Shown: piece by piece, positions 25,030 through 34,445 of the stretch
Position numbering within the stretch: the stretch's first letter is position 1
Layout: every line of letters begins with the position of its first letter
NCBI GenBank assembly: GCA_034211175.1
Contig: JAXHUH010000240.1
Span: forward strand, 14,610-78,609
Direction of reading: 5' to 3'
Length of the DNA: 64,000 bases
Origin: JAXHUH01 sp034211175
GTDB lineage: Bacteria; Actinomycetota; Acidimicrobiia; Acidimicrobiales; CAIXPF01
Made by a program: the position numbers and the translations under genes
The notes under the pieces: generated by a model
What the model was told of the DNA's origin: nothing
Database searches by the model: none
The model's input: the letters and a program-made list of their open reading frames with translations, nothing else

Positions 25030-26615
25030 GATGCGTTGCTCCTTCCGAGATACGCGGCGGCGACGTCCCCGTGCAGTCGGTCGGCGAGGTCGGTGACGCG
25101 GCCGGCCATCTGCACCGCTCCCACCTCGAGGACGCAGGCCACGTCTGCATGGTTCAGCACCGCCAGGTTCTGCTCGACGGCCAGAACGGTCACGCCGGTG
25201 CGGTTCACGGTGGAGACGAGGTCGAGCACCGTCTCGACGACGATGGGCGCCAGGCCGAGAGAGGCCTCGTCGACCAGCAGCAGCTGGGGATCGCTCATCA
25301 GGGCCCGTCCGATGGCCAGCATCTGCTGTTCGCCACCCGAGAGGGTGCCGGCGGTCTGGCGGAGCCGTTGGCCGAGCACCGGAAACGTCTCGAGCACCTG
25401 CTCGAGACGCTCGCGGCGGTGCTCGCGGCCGGCGACGAGCGTTCCGGATGCGAGGTTGTCCTCCACCGGCAGGCTCGAGAAGAGCTCACGGCCTTCCGGC
25501 ACGAGGGCGACCCCTCGTCGCACGATGTCGGGTGTCGACATCGCCCGCACCGACTCACCACCCACGCGGATGTCGCCATCGAGCACGTCGGCCAAGCCGA
25601 GGACGGCCCGCAACGTCGTGGTCTTCCCGGCGCCGTTGGCGCCGAGGAGCACGCCGAACTCGCCACGACCCAGCTCGAGATCGACGCCGTGGACGACCGG
25701 GATGCCGCCGTAGCCGGCCCGCAGCCCGTGAAAGGAGAGGTGCGCTACGGCGTCGTCAGTCGACACGGGCCACGTCCGGTGCGGCGGTGAGCGGGCGGGT
25801 GCGGCGGCGCCCGCCGCGGGAAGACTTCGCGGTGCACGGCCGCCGGACCCCAGGTAGGCCTCGACCACCGTGGGGTCGTCGGTGACCTCGTCGGGTGTTC
25901 CGGCGGCGATGACCTGTCCGAAGTTCAGCACGTAGATCCGGTCGGCGACCTCCCGCACCAGAGGTACGTGGTGCTCGATGACCACGACCGTGACGCCGAG
26001 GCGGGCGCGGATGTCGCGGACGACGCCGGACAGCCTCGGGATCTCCTCACGGCTGGCGCCGGCCGCAGGCTCATCCAGCAGCAGCACGGCGGGCCGGGTC
26101 AGAAGGGCGCAACCGAGCTCGAGGAGCTTGCGGCTGCCATAGGGCATGTCGGCGGCGCTCACGTCCCGGTACCCGGTGAGCCCGAGGATGGCGAGGACGT
26201 CGTCAGCCATGGCGAGCCGGTCGAGCTCGCGCTGGCGCTCCCGACGGCCCAGGCCGAGCAGACCAGCTGGTGAGTCGGTGTCCACGGTGAGGTAGGAGGC
26301 GATGAGCAGGTTGCCCACCGCCGTCTCGGACAACCACAGGCCCCCTTGCTGGAAGGTGCGACTGAGCCCCTTCCTCGTCCGCGCTGCGGGCGACAGCGTG
26401 GTGATGTCCTGATCTTCCAGCTGGACCCGCCCGGAGGTGGGCGAGACGAACCCGGTCAGGACGTTGAACAACGTGGTCTTGCCTGCGCCGTTGGGGCCGA
26501 TGATGGCGACCACCTCGCCGGGCGCGACGTCGATGCTCACCCCGTCGAGGGCCCGCACGCCGGCGAACTGCACGGTGAGGTCGAACGCCTCGAGCTTCGG
26601 GGTGCGTGCGTTCAT
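25026..26615 (-). CDS. Fused LivG-LivF-type ABC transporter ATPase
   Basis: 529 residues holding two complete ATPase domains. LivG-like half: Walker A GPNGAGKTT near 38-46, MPYGSRK in place of LSGGQ, Walker B VLLLDEPAAG. A linker rich in Pro/Ala/Arg follows at about 255-285. LivF-like half: Walker A GANGAGKTT, signature LSGGEQQM, Walker B LLLVDEASLG. A single chain thus supplies the ATPase pair for the fused permease. ATG 26615 overlaps the permease stop by ATGA. The domain order is G then F, opposite to the fusion at the left edge of the window. Confidence 0.9.
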   Translation of the reverse strand: MNARTPKLEAFDLTVQFAGVRALDGVSIDVAPGEVVAIIGPNGAGKTTLFNVLTGFVSPTSGRVQLEDQDITTLSPAARTRKGLSRTFQQGGLWLSETAVGNLLIASYLTVDTDSPAGLLGLGRRERQRELDRLAMADDVLAILGLTGYRDVSAADMPYGSRKLLELGCALLTRPAVLLLDEPAAGASREEIPRLSGVVRDIRARLGVTVVVIEHHVPLVREVADRIYVLNFGQVIAAGTPDEVTDDPTVVEAYLGSGGRAPRSLPAAGAAAPARSPPHRTWPVSTDDAVAHLSFHGLRAGYGGIPVVHGVDLELGRGEFGVLLGANGAGKTTTLRAVLGLADVLDGDIRVGGESVRAMSTPDIVRRGVALVPEGRELFSSLPVEDNLASGTLVAGREHRRERLEQVLETFPVLGQRLRQTAGTLSGGEQQMLAIGRALMSDPQLLLVDEASLGLAPIVVETVLDLVSTVNRTGVTVLAVEQNLAVLNHADVACVLEVGAVQMAGRVTDLADRLHGDVAAAYLGRSNAS

Positions 26616-28636
26616 GGTGCGTCTCCGGACATGACCAGCGTCGGGTCCGCCGGGGCCGAACGTGGCGGCGCAGGTGCTTCGGTCTGCGGCGGTGTCGGGC
26701 TGTCGTGGGTGCCCTCCGAGTCGGGGCGCCGCCGCTCGTCGATGCGTGCTCGCAGCGAACGCACGAGGCCGGCCATGCCATCGGGGCGGAACCCGATGAG
26801 CACCAGCAGGAGCGCAGCACCGACGAAGAGGGCGACGTCGTCCTGGCCGCCCCCGCCCCCGTAGACCGTGTTGAAGGTGAACAGCGCGGTCATGATCGCG
26901 ACACCGATCCGGGAACCGATACCGCCGAGCACCACGTACAGCACCACGGTGAACGACAGCAGGAGCGGGAACAGCAGCGAGACGAGGTGGCCGATCCGGA
27001 GCGCGAACAGCGCTCCGGCAACGCCCGCTCCGACCCCGGAAACGGTGAACCCCGCGACGCTCAGGGCGGCCGGCGAGATCCCCCGAGCTGATGCTGCTGC
27101 TCGGTTGTCGCGCACGGCGACCCATGCCCGCCCGAGCGGCGACCCTTGCAGTCGGCGGTCGGCGAGCCACACGGCGGCCATGATGACGAGTGCGGCGCCG
27201 AGGAACGTCCGGTCGTCGGCGAGGTCGAAGGGGCCGATCGCGGGCCGAGCGAGCTGGAGTCCCGCCCCGCCCTGGGAGAACTCCGGGCGCGGGAACACAG
27301 ACACCTCGAGCACCACGGCGAACGACAGCGTCAGGACCGCCAGGTACAGGCCCCGCACGCGCAGTGCCGCCATGCCAAGCACGAAGGCCACTGCCGCGGT
27401 GCTCACCACGCCGACTCCGAAGGCGAAGAAGAAGGGGAACTCCCAGGTGGTGCTGGCGACGGCGGTCATGAACGCCCCCACACCCATCAACCCGCCGTGG
27501 GCCAGCGAGAGCTGACCGGTGTTGGCCAGCAGCGTGTTGAGGCTCAGCGCGAGGATCACCATCACCGGGATCAGCGACAGCTTGAAGGCATCGATGCCGC
27601 TGACCGAGCGCACCAGCACCAAGCCGACCAGCACCATGCCGGCCGCCGGCAGCACCCCTCCGATCAGTCGCACCCGCCACGGTGACGGCGGTCGAGGAGT
27701 GCGAACGAGGCTGTGGAGCTGGACCAGCGACTCACCGCCCTCTGCCGCCACGCCCTCGGGGCCACGGCCGAACAGCCCTTGGGGGCGGAACAGCAGCACG
27801 CCGAACAAGATGAGGAATACCACCAGCTGGGGCGCACCAGCCGTGCCGCCAGCCCAGTAGCGGGTCAGCGCTTCGGCGAGGCCCACGATCAACCCTCCGG
27901 CGACCGCTCCAGGAAGGCTGCGCATGCCGCCGAGGATGGCGGCGGTGAATGAACCGGCGAGTGCGTAGGTGAGGAAGCCGGGTCCCACGCGCTGGCCGAC
28001 CCATCCGAGGAAGATCGCAGCCAGGGCCGCGAGCGCACCGGCGATGCACCACGTCACCGCTTCCACCACAGGCGGTCGCAGCCCGATCACCTTGGCTGCG
28101 TAGGGGTTGTCTGCGCTGACTCGGACCATGAGGCCGATCGGGGTCCGCTCCACCAGGAGCCACAGGCCGAGGCAGACGACGGCCACGGAGACGACGACCG
28201 CGATCTGGGTGGGGGTGACAACGGCACCGAAGAGCTCGATGCCGCCACCGGTGAACGGCGCCGCGAACGGTCGGACCGGCCCGCTGTCGCCGGCGAACAG
28301 CCGGACCTCCAGCACGGTCAGCATCAGCAGGGCCGCGATGGTGCCGACCAACGGTGGGAGGCTGCCCTTGGAGCTGCCCTTCCGGAACAGCACGGCACGG
28401 ATTGCGACGCTCACCAGGGCACCGCCGATGACGCCTGCGGGGACGGCGACGGCCCAGGGCAGCTCGAGATCCTGCACCAGCTTGGCCACGAGGAGCGCAC
28501 CGAACACGCCGATCTCACCGTGGGCAAAGCTCAAGATCCGTGATGAGTTGTTGATCAGCACCAGTCCGAGGGCGAGCAAGGCGTACGCGGCGCCGCCGGT
28601 GACGCCGACCACCAGGTAGGGCAGCACGTCGCTCAT
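26612..28636 (-). CDS. Fused LivH-LivM-type ABC transporter permease
   Basis: 674 residues. The first half is LivH-like (GAAYALLALGLVLINNSSRILSFAHGEIG), the second LivM-like (LALSLNTLLANTGQLSLAHGGLMGVGAF ... LYLAVLTLSFAVVLEV). Both halves keep the EAA-type cytoplasmic loops (SADNPYAAKVIGL; RDNRAAASARGI). An acidic/Arg linker joins them near 300-330. The tail is Pro-rich. With the fused ATPase it reduces a normally five-gene importer to a binding protein, one permease and one ATPase. Start ATG 28636 follows GGGGAA. Substrate unknown; context suggests a carboxylate or lipid-like compound. Confidence 0.9.
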   Translation of the reverse strand: MSDVLPYLVVGVTGGAAYALLALGLVLINNSSRILSFAHGEIGVFGALLVAKLVQDLELPWAVAVPAGVIGGALVSVAIRAVLFRKGSSKGSLPPLVGTIAALLMLTVLEVRLFAGDSGPVRPFAAPFTGGGIELFGAVVTPTQIAVVVSVAVVCLGLWLLVERTPIGLMVRVSADNPYAAKVIGLRPPVVEAVTWCIAGALAALAAIFLGWVGQRVGPGFLTYALAGSFTAAILGGMRSLPGAVAGGLIVGLAEALTRYWAGGTAGAPQLVVFLILFGVLLFRPQGLFGRGPEGVAAEGGESLVQLHSLVRTPRPPSPWRVRLIGGVLPAAGMVLVGLVLVRSVSGIDAFKLSLIPVMVILALSLNTLLANTGQLSLAHGGLMGVGAFMTAVASTTWEFPFFFAFGVGVVSTAAVAFVLGMAALRVRGLYLAVLTLSFAVVLEVSVFPRPEFSQGGAGLQLARPAIGPFDLADDRTFLGAALVIMAAVWLADRRLQGSPLGRAWVAVRDNRAAASARGISPAALSVAGFTVSGVGAGVAGALFALRIGHLVSLLFPLLLSFTVVLYVVLGGIGSRIGVAIMTALFTFNTVYGGGGGQDDVALFVGAALLLVLIGFRPDGMAGLVRSLRARIDERRRPDSEGTHDSPTPPQTEAPAPPRSAPADPTLVMSGDAP

Positions 28637-28667
28637 CGGTTCCCCTCTCCGACACCCGTCGCCCGGT

Positions 28668-30164
28668 TCACCCGCCGAACCCCAGGTGCCAGGTCGAGTC
28701 GATCTCGACGAGCCGGCCGGCGTCGGCGTCGCCCTGCCACAGCACGACGCCCCGGCCGCCGACGTGGCTGCCGTCACGGAAATCCAGCGGGTTCAGCACC
28801 TGGTTGTCGTAGACGAGACCGCCCATGGCGGCGTTGAACGTCGCCACCGTGAGGTTCGGGCCGGTCTGCTCCAGTGCTTCGCGCAGCGCATCCGAGATCG
28901 CCCACACCAGGATGAGCAGGGGGTCTTCGTCGCCGGGGAACGGCTCGTCCGGATAGGCGGCCTTCCAGTCGGCGCGAGCCTGCTGCTGCAGGGCGGAGTC
29001 GGAGTCGGCAGGGTGGTGGTTGGCAGAGAACGTGATGCAACCGTCGAGGCTCTCTGATCCGAGCGGCGCTTCGATGCCGCACGCCGCCGTGTTGGCGACG
29101 CCCAGCCACTGCGGGCTGTAACCCTGTGAGGTACAGGCGTCGGCAGCCTGGGCCATGACCAACCCCGAAGCCATCATGTAGACGAGCTCGACGCCTTCCT
29201 GCTGCATCTTGATGCAGGTGGCCTGCAGCTGGGACGGGTTCGGGTCCTTGTCCACGGCGTCGTCGACAGCGATCTCCGCCCCGAGCTCCCGAGCCCGTGT
29301 CACGAACCCCCGGCGCGCGCTCTCGGCGTTGGGCGTGTTCATCCGCAGCATCGCCATCGGCCGGTCCCGGCCGTCGAGCTCGGCCACGGCGTACTCGGCC
29401 AGCAGGGCGCTCATCGGCTCGTACGTCATGGTCAGCGCCCAGTAGTTCGGGTTGCCCAGCAGGCCTTGCTCGACCGTCCCTGCTGACAGGTAGGGGCGGC
29501 CCTGGCCGACCGTGTACTGGCCGCAGGCTGCGATCTGGTCGGCGCCGGCTGCCCCGTAGACGAAGAATACGTCGTGTTGCTCGACCAGGGTCTTGCATGC
29601 CTGGACCGAACCGCTGGGCGTGTACTGGTCGTCGCCGATGAACACCTCCACCTCGCGGCCGTGGATGCCGCCCTCGCGGTTGCGTGCGTCCCAGTAGGCG
29701 TTGACCGCCTCTTCCAGCGGGAGCAAAGAGCTGATGTCCAGGCCGCTGATCGACATCGGCAGGTGCATGCCGACGCGGACGGTGTCTGCGGTGACGCCAG
29801 GCGCGAACCCGTCGGCCGCAACCGCCGACCCGGCGGCGACACCGACCTCTGCGGTCCCGCCCCCGTCGCCTCCAGCCGGCCCTCCGGTGCTGGCCGGTGG
29901 TGTCGCCGTCGTCGCCGCCGCCGTCTTGCTTGGCGTCGGAGCGCCGCCAACCACATCGTCGGTGGGTGCGTCGGCGACCCCGGTGGCGCCGCCGCCGTCC
30001 TCGGCGTACGGGGTGAGGCCGGCGCCCCCGGTGGCGGCGAGCGACTCGGGGTCGACCTTGGACCCGCACGCCGCTGCGACGAGCGCACCGACGAGAACCA
30101 GGCCCACGAGCCCGACGCGAGATCGCCCGAAGGCATAATGTGCGGTTTCTCGACGCTCGACCAT
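28668..30164 (-). CDS. ABC transporter substrate-binding lipoprotein (Peripla_BP_6 type)
   Basis: 498 residues. Signal segment with LVGALVAAAC, where Cys is the lipid-modified residue, followed by a long Gly/Ala/Thr linker (about 35-125) that would hold the domain away from the membrane. The binding domain begins around TVRVGMHLPMSISGLDISSL, with EVEVFIGDDQYTPSGSVQAC and FFVYGAAGADQIAACGQY. First gene of the minus-strand importer operon; 31 bp separate it from the permease. The linker is longer than usual for this family. I saw no GACA-N12-TGTC site in its promoter gap (30165-30263). Confidence 0.88.
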   Translation of the reverse strand: MVERRETAHYAFGRSRVGLVGLVLVGALVAAACGSKVDPESLAATGGAGLTPYAEDGGGATGVADAPTDDVVGGAPTPSKTAAATTATPPASTGGPAGGDGGGTAEVGVAAGSAVAADGFAPGVTADTVRVGMHLPMSISGLDISSLLPLEEAVNAYWDARNREGGIHGREVEVFIGDDQYTPSGSVQACKTLVEQHDVFFVYGAAGADQIAACGQYTVGQGRPYLSAGTVEQGLLGNPNYWALTMTYEPMSALLAEYAVAELDGRDRPMAMLRMNTPNAESARRGFVTRARELGAEIAVDDAVDKDPNPSQLQATCIKMQQEGVELVYMMASGLVMAQAADACTSQGYSPQWLGVANTAACGIEAPLGSESLDGCITFSANHHPADSDSALQQQARADWKAAYPDEPFPGDEDPLLILVWAISDALREALEQTGPNLTVATFNAAMGGLVYDNQVLNPLDFRDGSHVGGRGVVLWQGDADAGRLVEIDSTWHLGFGG

Positions 30165-30263
30165 CGGCCCCCCTCGGTGCGCTGGGAGCGCAACCGTTCG
30201 TCCGTGGTCCTCACTTCGACGGGTGGGCGGGCACTTCCTTCCTTGCTCCAGCCGTCCCGAGGG

Positions 30264-31172
30264 TCACACGCCGAGCGTCTCCGCCGGACGGGCCTGGTCG
30301 AGCAGCTCGGAGACGACCGGGCCGAGCTCGGCGGGCTCCCAGCGGTCCTCCTTGTCTCGCTCGGGTCCCCGCCGCCATCCCTCGGCCACCGAGATCCGGC
30401 CACCGGCCACGTTGAACACCTGTCCGGTCACGCCGGTGGACTCGGCGCTGCCCAGCCACACCACCAAAGGTGAGATGTTCTCCGGTGCATACGCGTCGAA
30501 GGTGCCGGGCTCCACGTCGCGGGCCGCCTCACCGAAGCCGAGGTTCTCCGTCATGCGGGTCAGCGCCGCCGGGGCGATGGCGTTGACGGTGACGCCGTAG
30601 CGGCCGAGCTCCTTGGCGGCGATGTTCGTCATCGCCGCGATGCCCGCCTTCGCCGCCCCGTAGTTGAGCTGGCCCGGGTTCCCGTAGAGCCCCGACCCCG
30701 ACGACGTGTTGATGATCCGGGCGTCGTTGGATTCGCCGGCCTTGGCCCGTTCCCTCCAGTGGGCCGCCGCCCAGCGCAGCGGGGCGAAGGTGCCCTTCAG
30801 ATGGACCTTGATGACGGCGTCCCACTCGTCCTCGGTCATGTTCACGAGCATCCGGTCGCGCAGGATGCCCGCGTTGTTGACGAGCACGTCGATGCCGCCG
30901 AAGGTGTCGATGGCCGTCTGGATCAGACGTCCGGCGCCATCCCAGTCGGACACGTCGTCGCCGTTGGCCACGGCCTCGCTGCCCATGCCGCGGATGTCGT
31001 CGACCACCTCGCCGGCGGGCCCGCCGGACGAACCGCGACCGTCGACCTCGGCACCGAGGTCGTTGACCACCACCTTGGCCCCCTCGGCGGCGAAGGCGAG
31101 CGCGTGCGCGCGGCCGATGCCCCGTGCCGCACCCGTGATGACGACCACCCGGCCGTCGCAGATTCCACTCAT
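30264..31172 (-). CDS. SDR dehydrogenase of the (3R)-hydroxyacyl-CoA / HSD17B4 type
   Basis: 302 residues, a paralogue of the SDR at 12948-13844. TGAARGIG binds the cofactor, VVVNDLGAEVDGRG is the subgroup loop, NNAG follows, then catalytic Ser in NTSSGSG and Tyr/Lys in YGAAK. Expected to oxidise a hydroxyacyl-CoA in a beta-oxidation cycle. ATG 31172 follows GGGGGAA. It diverges from an acyl-CoA dehydrogenase across a candidate operator, the same arrangement as the paralogous pair near 13.9 kb. Confidence 0.88.
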   Translation of the reverse strand: MSGICDGRVVVITGAARGIGRAHALAFAAEGAKVVVNDLGAEVDGRGSSGGPAGEVVDDIRGMGSEAVANGDDVSDWDGAGRLIQTAIDTFGGIDVLVNNAGILRDRMLVNMTEDEWDAVIKVHLKGTFAPLRWAAAHWRERAKAGESNDARIINTSSGSGLYGNPGQLNYGAAKAGIAAMTNIAAKELGRYGVTVNAIAPAALTRMTENLGFGEAARDVEPGTFDAYAPENISPLVVWLGSAESTGVTGQVFNVAGGRISVAEGWRRGPERDKEDRWEPAELGPVVSELLDQARPAETLGV

Positions 31173-31224
31173 GAAGATGTTCCCCCTGGTCTCCGATGGC
31201 GTCCGCCGCACCGGCGGCCCTGAC

Positions 31225-31248
31225 GTGACACAGTAGAGGACATGTCTC
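31225..31248. promoter_or_regulatory. Candidate operator GTGACA-N12-TGTCTC, SDR/acyl-CoA dehydrogenase
   Basis: Exact GACA (31227-31230) and TGTC (31243-31246), 12 bp apart. Aligned with the site at 51536-51559, both share GACAC, an internal TA and GG, and ATGTCTCAT. It overlaps an ATG at 31242, which argues for the later GTG 31266 as the true start of the dehydrogenase. Confidence 0.6.
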
Positions 31249-31265
31249 ATCAGGGGGAGTCTGAC

Positions 31266-32519
31266 GTGGTCGGTGACGTCTATGCCGAGTCCCGGGCGTG
31301 GTTCGAGCAGAACTGGGATCCTGATCTGGCGTTGCGGGAGTGGTGGCAGCGGTTGGCCGATTCCGGTTGGGGATTCCCGACCTGGCCGGAGGGAACCTAC
31401 GGCCGCGGATTGTCCGGTGATGCCGCCCGCATGGTGGCCGACGCCCGCCGCGATGCCCGGGTGGCCCCACCCCCGGCCGGTATCGCCCAGAACCTGGCCG
31501 GTCCGACCATCGTTGCCCACGGCACCCCGGAGCAGCAGGCCCGCTTCCTGCCGGGGATCGTCACCGGTGAGATCTGGTGCCAGCTGTTCTCCGAACCCGG
31601 CGCCGGCTCCGACCTCGCCGGACTCCAGACCCGGGCCGAACGTGACGGCGACGAGTGGGTGGTGAACGGGCAGAAGGTGTGGACCTCGGGTGCGCACATC
31701 GCCCGCTACGGCATCCTGATCGCCCGGACCGATCCGTCGGTCCCCAAGCACGCCGGGCTGACGTACTTCGTCATCGAGATGGACCAACCCGGCATCGACG
31801 TCCGACCCATCCGCGAGATGACCGGGCGGGCCATCTTCAACGAGGTGTTCCTGGCCGACGCCCGGGTGCCGGCGCAGAACCAGATCGGAGGACTCGGCGA
31901 GGGGTGGGCGGTCGCGTTGACCACGCTGGCCAACGAGCGCACCATGCTCGGTGCCGGGTCCTTCGGCAGCTCCGGGTCGGGCGCGTCCATCCGCGAGATC
32001 GACCTCGACGCGCCGGCCGGGCAGCTGGTGCGGGACGAGCCCCGCCCCGAGGGTCGCAGCCGCGGGGGCGCTGCCGAGCTGATGGCGGCGGTGCTCGAGC
32101 GCTTCGGTGGCTCCGACGACGCGGTGGTGCGCCAGGAGGTCGCCCGGATCCACAGCCTGATCGAGATCGCCCGCTACACCGACCTGCGGGCCAAGGCTGC
32201 CATCGAGCGGGGCGGACGGCCGGGCCCTGAGGTGTCGGTCGGCAAGCTCGCTGCTTCGCACCTGCTCCAGACCATGCGGGAGACGCTGTTCCGCCTCTGC
32301 GGCCCGCACGCCACCCTCTGGGGTGACGACGCCCCGTTCGGCGGGCGGGTCCACGAGGTCGGCCTGTCGAGCTACCTCATCTCCATCGGGGGCGGGACCG
32401 ACCAGATCCAGCGCAACATCATCGGCGAGCGGGTGCTCGGCTTGCCCCGCGAGCCGCGAGCCGACAAAGGCGTGCCGTTCCGCGACCTGACGATCGGCAC
32501 CCAGGGTGCCCACCGCTGA
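31266..32519 (+). CDS. Acyl-CoA dehydrogenase (FadE type)
   Basis: About 417 residues, paralogous to the enzymes at 13967 and 61076. N-terminal NWDPDLALREWWQRLADSGW, then QLFSEPGAGSDLAGLQ, DEWVVNGQKVWTSGA and the C-terminal GGTDQIQRNIIGERVLGLP. I choose GTG 31266 because AGGGGGAG lies 6 bp upstream and the earlier in-frame ATG 31242 sits inside the candidate operator; that start would add 8 residues. Expected FAD-dependent desaturation of an acyl-CoA, possibly a steroid side chain. Confidence 0.9.
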   Translation: MVGDVYAESRAWFEQNWDPDLALREWWQRLADSGWGFPTWPEGTYGRGLSGDAARMVADARRDARVAPPPAGIAQNLAGPTIVAHGTPEQQARFLPGIVTGEIWCQLFSEPGAGSDLAGLQTRAERDGDEWVVNGQKVWTSGAHIARYGILIARTDPSVPKHAGLTYFVIEMDQPGIDVRPIREMTGRAIFNEVFLADARVPAQNQIGGLGEGWAVALTTLANERTMLGAGSFGSSGSGASIREIDLDAPAGQLVRDEPRPEGRSRGGAAELMAAVLERFGGSDDAVVRQEVARIHSLIEIARYTDLRAKAAIERGGRPGPEVSVGKLAASHLLQTMRETLFRLCGPHATLWGDDAPFGGRVHEVGLSSYLISIGGGTDQIQRNIIGERVLGLPREPRADKGVPFRDLTIGTQGAHR

Positions 32520-32556
32520 CCGTCTAGCCCACCCCACCAACCCACAGGAGAGATCC

Positions 32557-33450
32557 ATGCGCAGCGAAGCGCTCGAGAACATCGTCGCCATGCTTCGGGC
32601 CCAGGCCGCCGAGCGCGGCGACGCCGAGATGACCATCGCCGAGTGGCGGGAGGCCTACGACGGCCTCGGAGCGCTGCTCCCCGCGGCCGATGGCGTCGGC
32701 GTGGAGGCGGTCGACGCCGGTGGCGTCCGGGCCGAGTGGATCGGCACCGGTGACGGCCCGGTGGTGGTCTACGTCCACGGCGGGGGCTACTGCATCGGCT
32801 CGCTGGAGAGCCACCGGCCCATGCTCACCCACCTCGCGTCCGCCGTCGCCGGTCGGGTGCTGGCCGTCGACTACCGGCTGGCCCCTGAACACCCCTTTCC
32901 GGCCGCCCTCGACGACGCCTGTGCGGCGTACCGCTGGGTCCTCGCCGGCGGCGCCGACCCGGCACGGGTGGTCATCGCCGGCGACTCCGCCGGGGGAGGC
33001 CTCACGCTGGCGACGCTGGTGGCCATGCGCGACGCCGGCGACCCGCTGCCGGCCGCCGGCGTGTGCCTGTCACCGTGGGCGGATCTGACCCAATCGGGCG
33101 CGACCATGTCGGAGAAGGCGGACGTCGATCCCATGGTCCACGCCGAGGACCTGGCCCGCTGGGCGGCGGCCTACGCCGGCTCCGATCACGACGCGGGTTC
33201 CCCCGGACTCAGCCCGCTGTTCGCCGACCTGTCCGGCCTGCCTCCGCTCCTGGTCGAGGTCGGCACCGCCGAGGTGCTGCTCGACGATGCCCGTCGCGTG
33301 GCCGAGCGGGCCCGCGCCGCAGGTGTGGACGTGACGCTGTTCGAGGGGGAGGATCTCATCCATGTCTGGCACTTCTTCGCCGGCGCCGTACCGGAGGCCG
33401 ACGACGGCATCGCCCGGGTCGCCCGCTTCATCAGCGAGCGGGTGGCCTGA
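32557..33450 (+). CDS. HSL-type alpha/beta hydrolase (esterase)
   Basis: 297 residues of the hormone-sensitive-lipase family. HGGGY (74-78) is the oxyanion motif, DYRLAPEHPFPAAL is the family block, GDSAGGG places the nucleophile at Ser144, and IHVWHFF near 278 supplies His. Likely an intracellular carboxylesterase for hydrophobic esters, for instance those made by the nearby Baeyer-Villiger enzyme (inference). ATG 32557 follows CAGGAGAG. It lies 37 bp after the acyl-CoA dehydrogenase and is probably cotranscribed. A second enzyme of this family is at 45943. Confidence 0.9.
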   Translation: MRSEALENIVAMLRAQAAERGDAEMTIAEWREAYDGLGALLPAADGVGVEAVDAGGVRAEWIGTGDGPVVVYVHGGGYCIGSLESHRPMLTHLASAVAGRVLAVDYRLAPEHPFPAALDDACAAYRWVLAGGADPARVVIAGDSAGGGLTLATLVAMRDAGDPLPAAGVCLSPWADLTQSGATMSEKADVDPMVHAEDLARWAAAYAGSDHDAGSPGLSPLFADLSGLPPLLVEVGTAEVLLDDARRVAERARAAGVDVTLFEGEDLIHVWHFFAGAVPEADDGIARVARFISERVA

Positions 33451-33481
33451 GCGGCCGCGCCGACCGCTGTTGGGGCTTCGG

Positions 33482-34367
33482 TCAGGCGCGGCGACGGCCG
33501 CGATGGCCGAGCACGGAGGGGGCGGCGGAGAGGTACTCGAGTGCCTGGTCGAGTGAGCCGGGGAGATCGCCGGGGTGGTGGCGGGGCGAGAAGTACAGGC
33601 GGATGTCCCAGAACGCCCGGGCCAGCGAGAACACCTCACCGCGACGGGCGCTGCGCAGGTGGGCACGCCAACTCCACCGTCCCCGCGCGGTCGGGTCCCG
33701 CCGCATCACCTCGCTGGTGAGCAGCGGCCAGCCGAGCAGCACGAGCCCGGCCAGGGGCACCATCGCCGCGGCACGGCGCAGGTACCCCCCGCCGATGTGG
33801 TGGTAGACGTCGTAGGCGACGTGGCGGTGCTCGATCTCTTCGGCGGCGTGCCACAGGAACAGGTGCGCCATCTCCGGGTCCACGTCGATGTCGGCCCAGG
33901 TGTTGTCGGCGAGCACGTACCCGGCCAGCGACGCCGTGAAGTGCTCGGCGGCGGCGGGTGGCGACCATCAGCAGCACGGCCTGCTTGCGCAACGGCTCGG
34001 GCAGCGAGCGCACCCGGTCGTTCAAGCGCCGCCGGAACGCCTCGAACCACTCGAGCTCGCGGCGGAAGTCGATGCCGTGCTCCTCCATGCGGGCCACGCA
34101 GCGCTCGTGCTCGTTGCCGTGGGTGACCTCCTGGCCGAGGAAGCCGCGGATCTCGGTGCGGATCCGCTCGTCGGTGACGTAGGGCAGGGCGTTGCGCAGC
34201 GAGTCGTTGAAGAACCGCTCACCGGTAGGGAACAGCAGGTTCCCGACGTTGAAGGTGTGCGTGGCCTGGGCGTCGTCGACGAGCCAGTGAGCCCGAGGGC
34301 TCGACAGGTCGAACTCGGTGTGCCGGGGGGCGACCGGTTCGGGCGGGCGGCGGAGCGTGGCGGTCAT
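33482..34367 (-). CDS. PF10118-type metal-dependent hydrolase, broken by a 1-bp insertion
   Basis: Two frames make one protein. ATG 34367 starts TATLRRPPEPVAPRHTEFDLSS and includes GFLGQEVTHGNEHERC. After EPLRKQAVLLMVAT the frame turns to Arg-rich nonsense, while the neighbouring frame continues as AAEHFTASLAGYVLADNTWAD and WHAAEEIEHRHVAYDVYHH to 33482. Removing one G of GGG at 33956-33958 restores 294 residues. The Glu/His motifs (EVTHGNEH, EEIEH) suggest a ferritin-like di-metal site. Family function is poorly known; such genes often sit near monooxygenases. It diverges from the Baeyer-Villiger gene. Confidence 0.75.
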
Positions 34368-34421
34368 CGAAGGCCTCCATCGGGGCAAGATGTGCGAACA
34401 GGGCAAAACCCTACCCAAACA

Positions 34422-34445
34422 ATGCAACGTCGATGCAACGTTGTA
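34422..34445. promoter_or_regulatory. Direct repeat and palindrome upstream of the Baeyer-Villiger gene
   Basis: ATGCAACGT occurs twice (34422-34430 and 34433-34441), 11 bp apart, so on the same helix face. The second copy is part of the near-palindrome TGCAACGTTGTA (34434-34445). It lies in the 160-bp gap between the divergent hydrolase and monooxygenase genes. Likely operator of an unidentified regulator, possibly the TetR at 36176. Confidence 0.5.

Noticed and set aside
25026..28777. Upstream extensions of the minus-strand frames for the fused ATPase and permease
   Set aside because: The extra N-terminal parts are shadows of the neighbouring genes; ATGA overlaps and domain starts fix the real starts.
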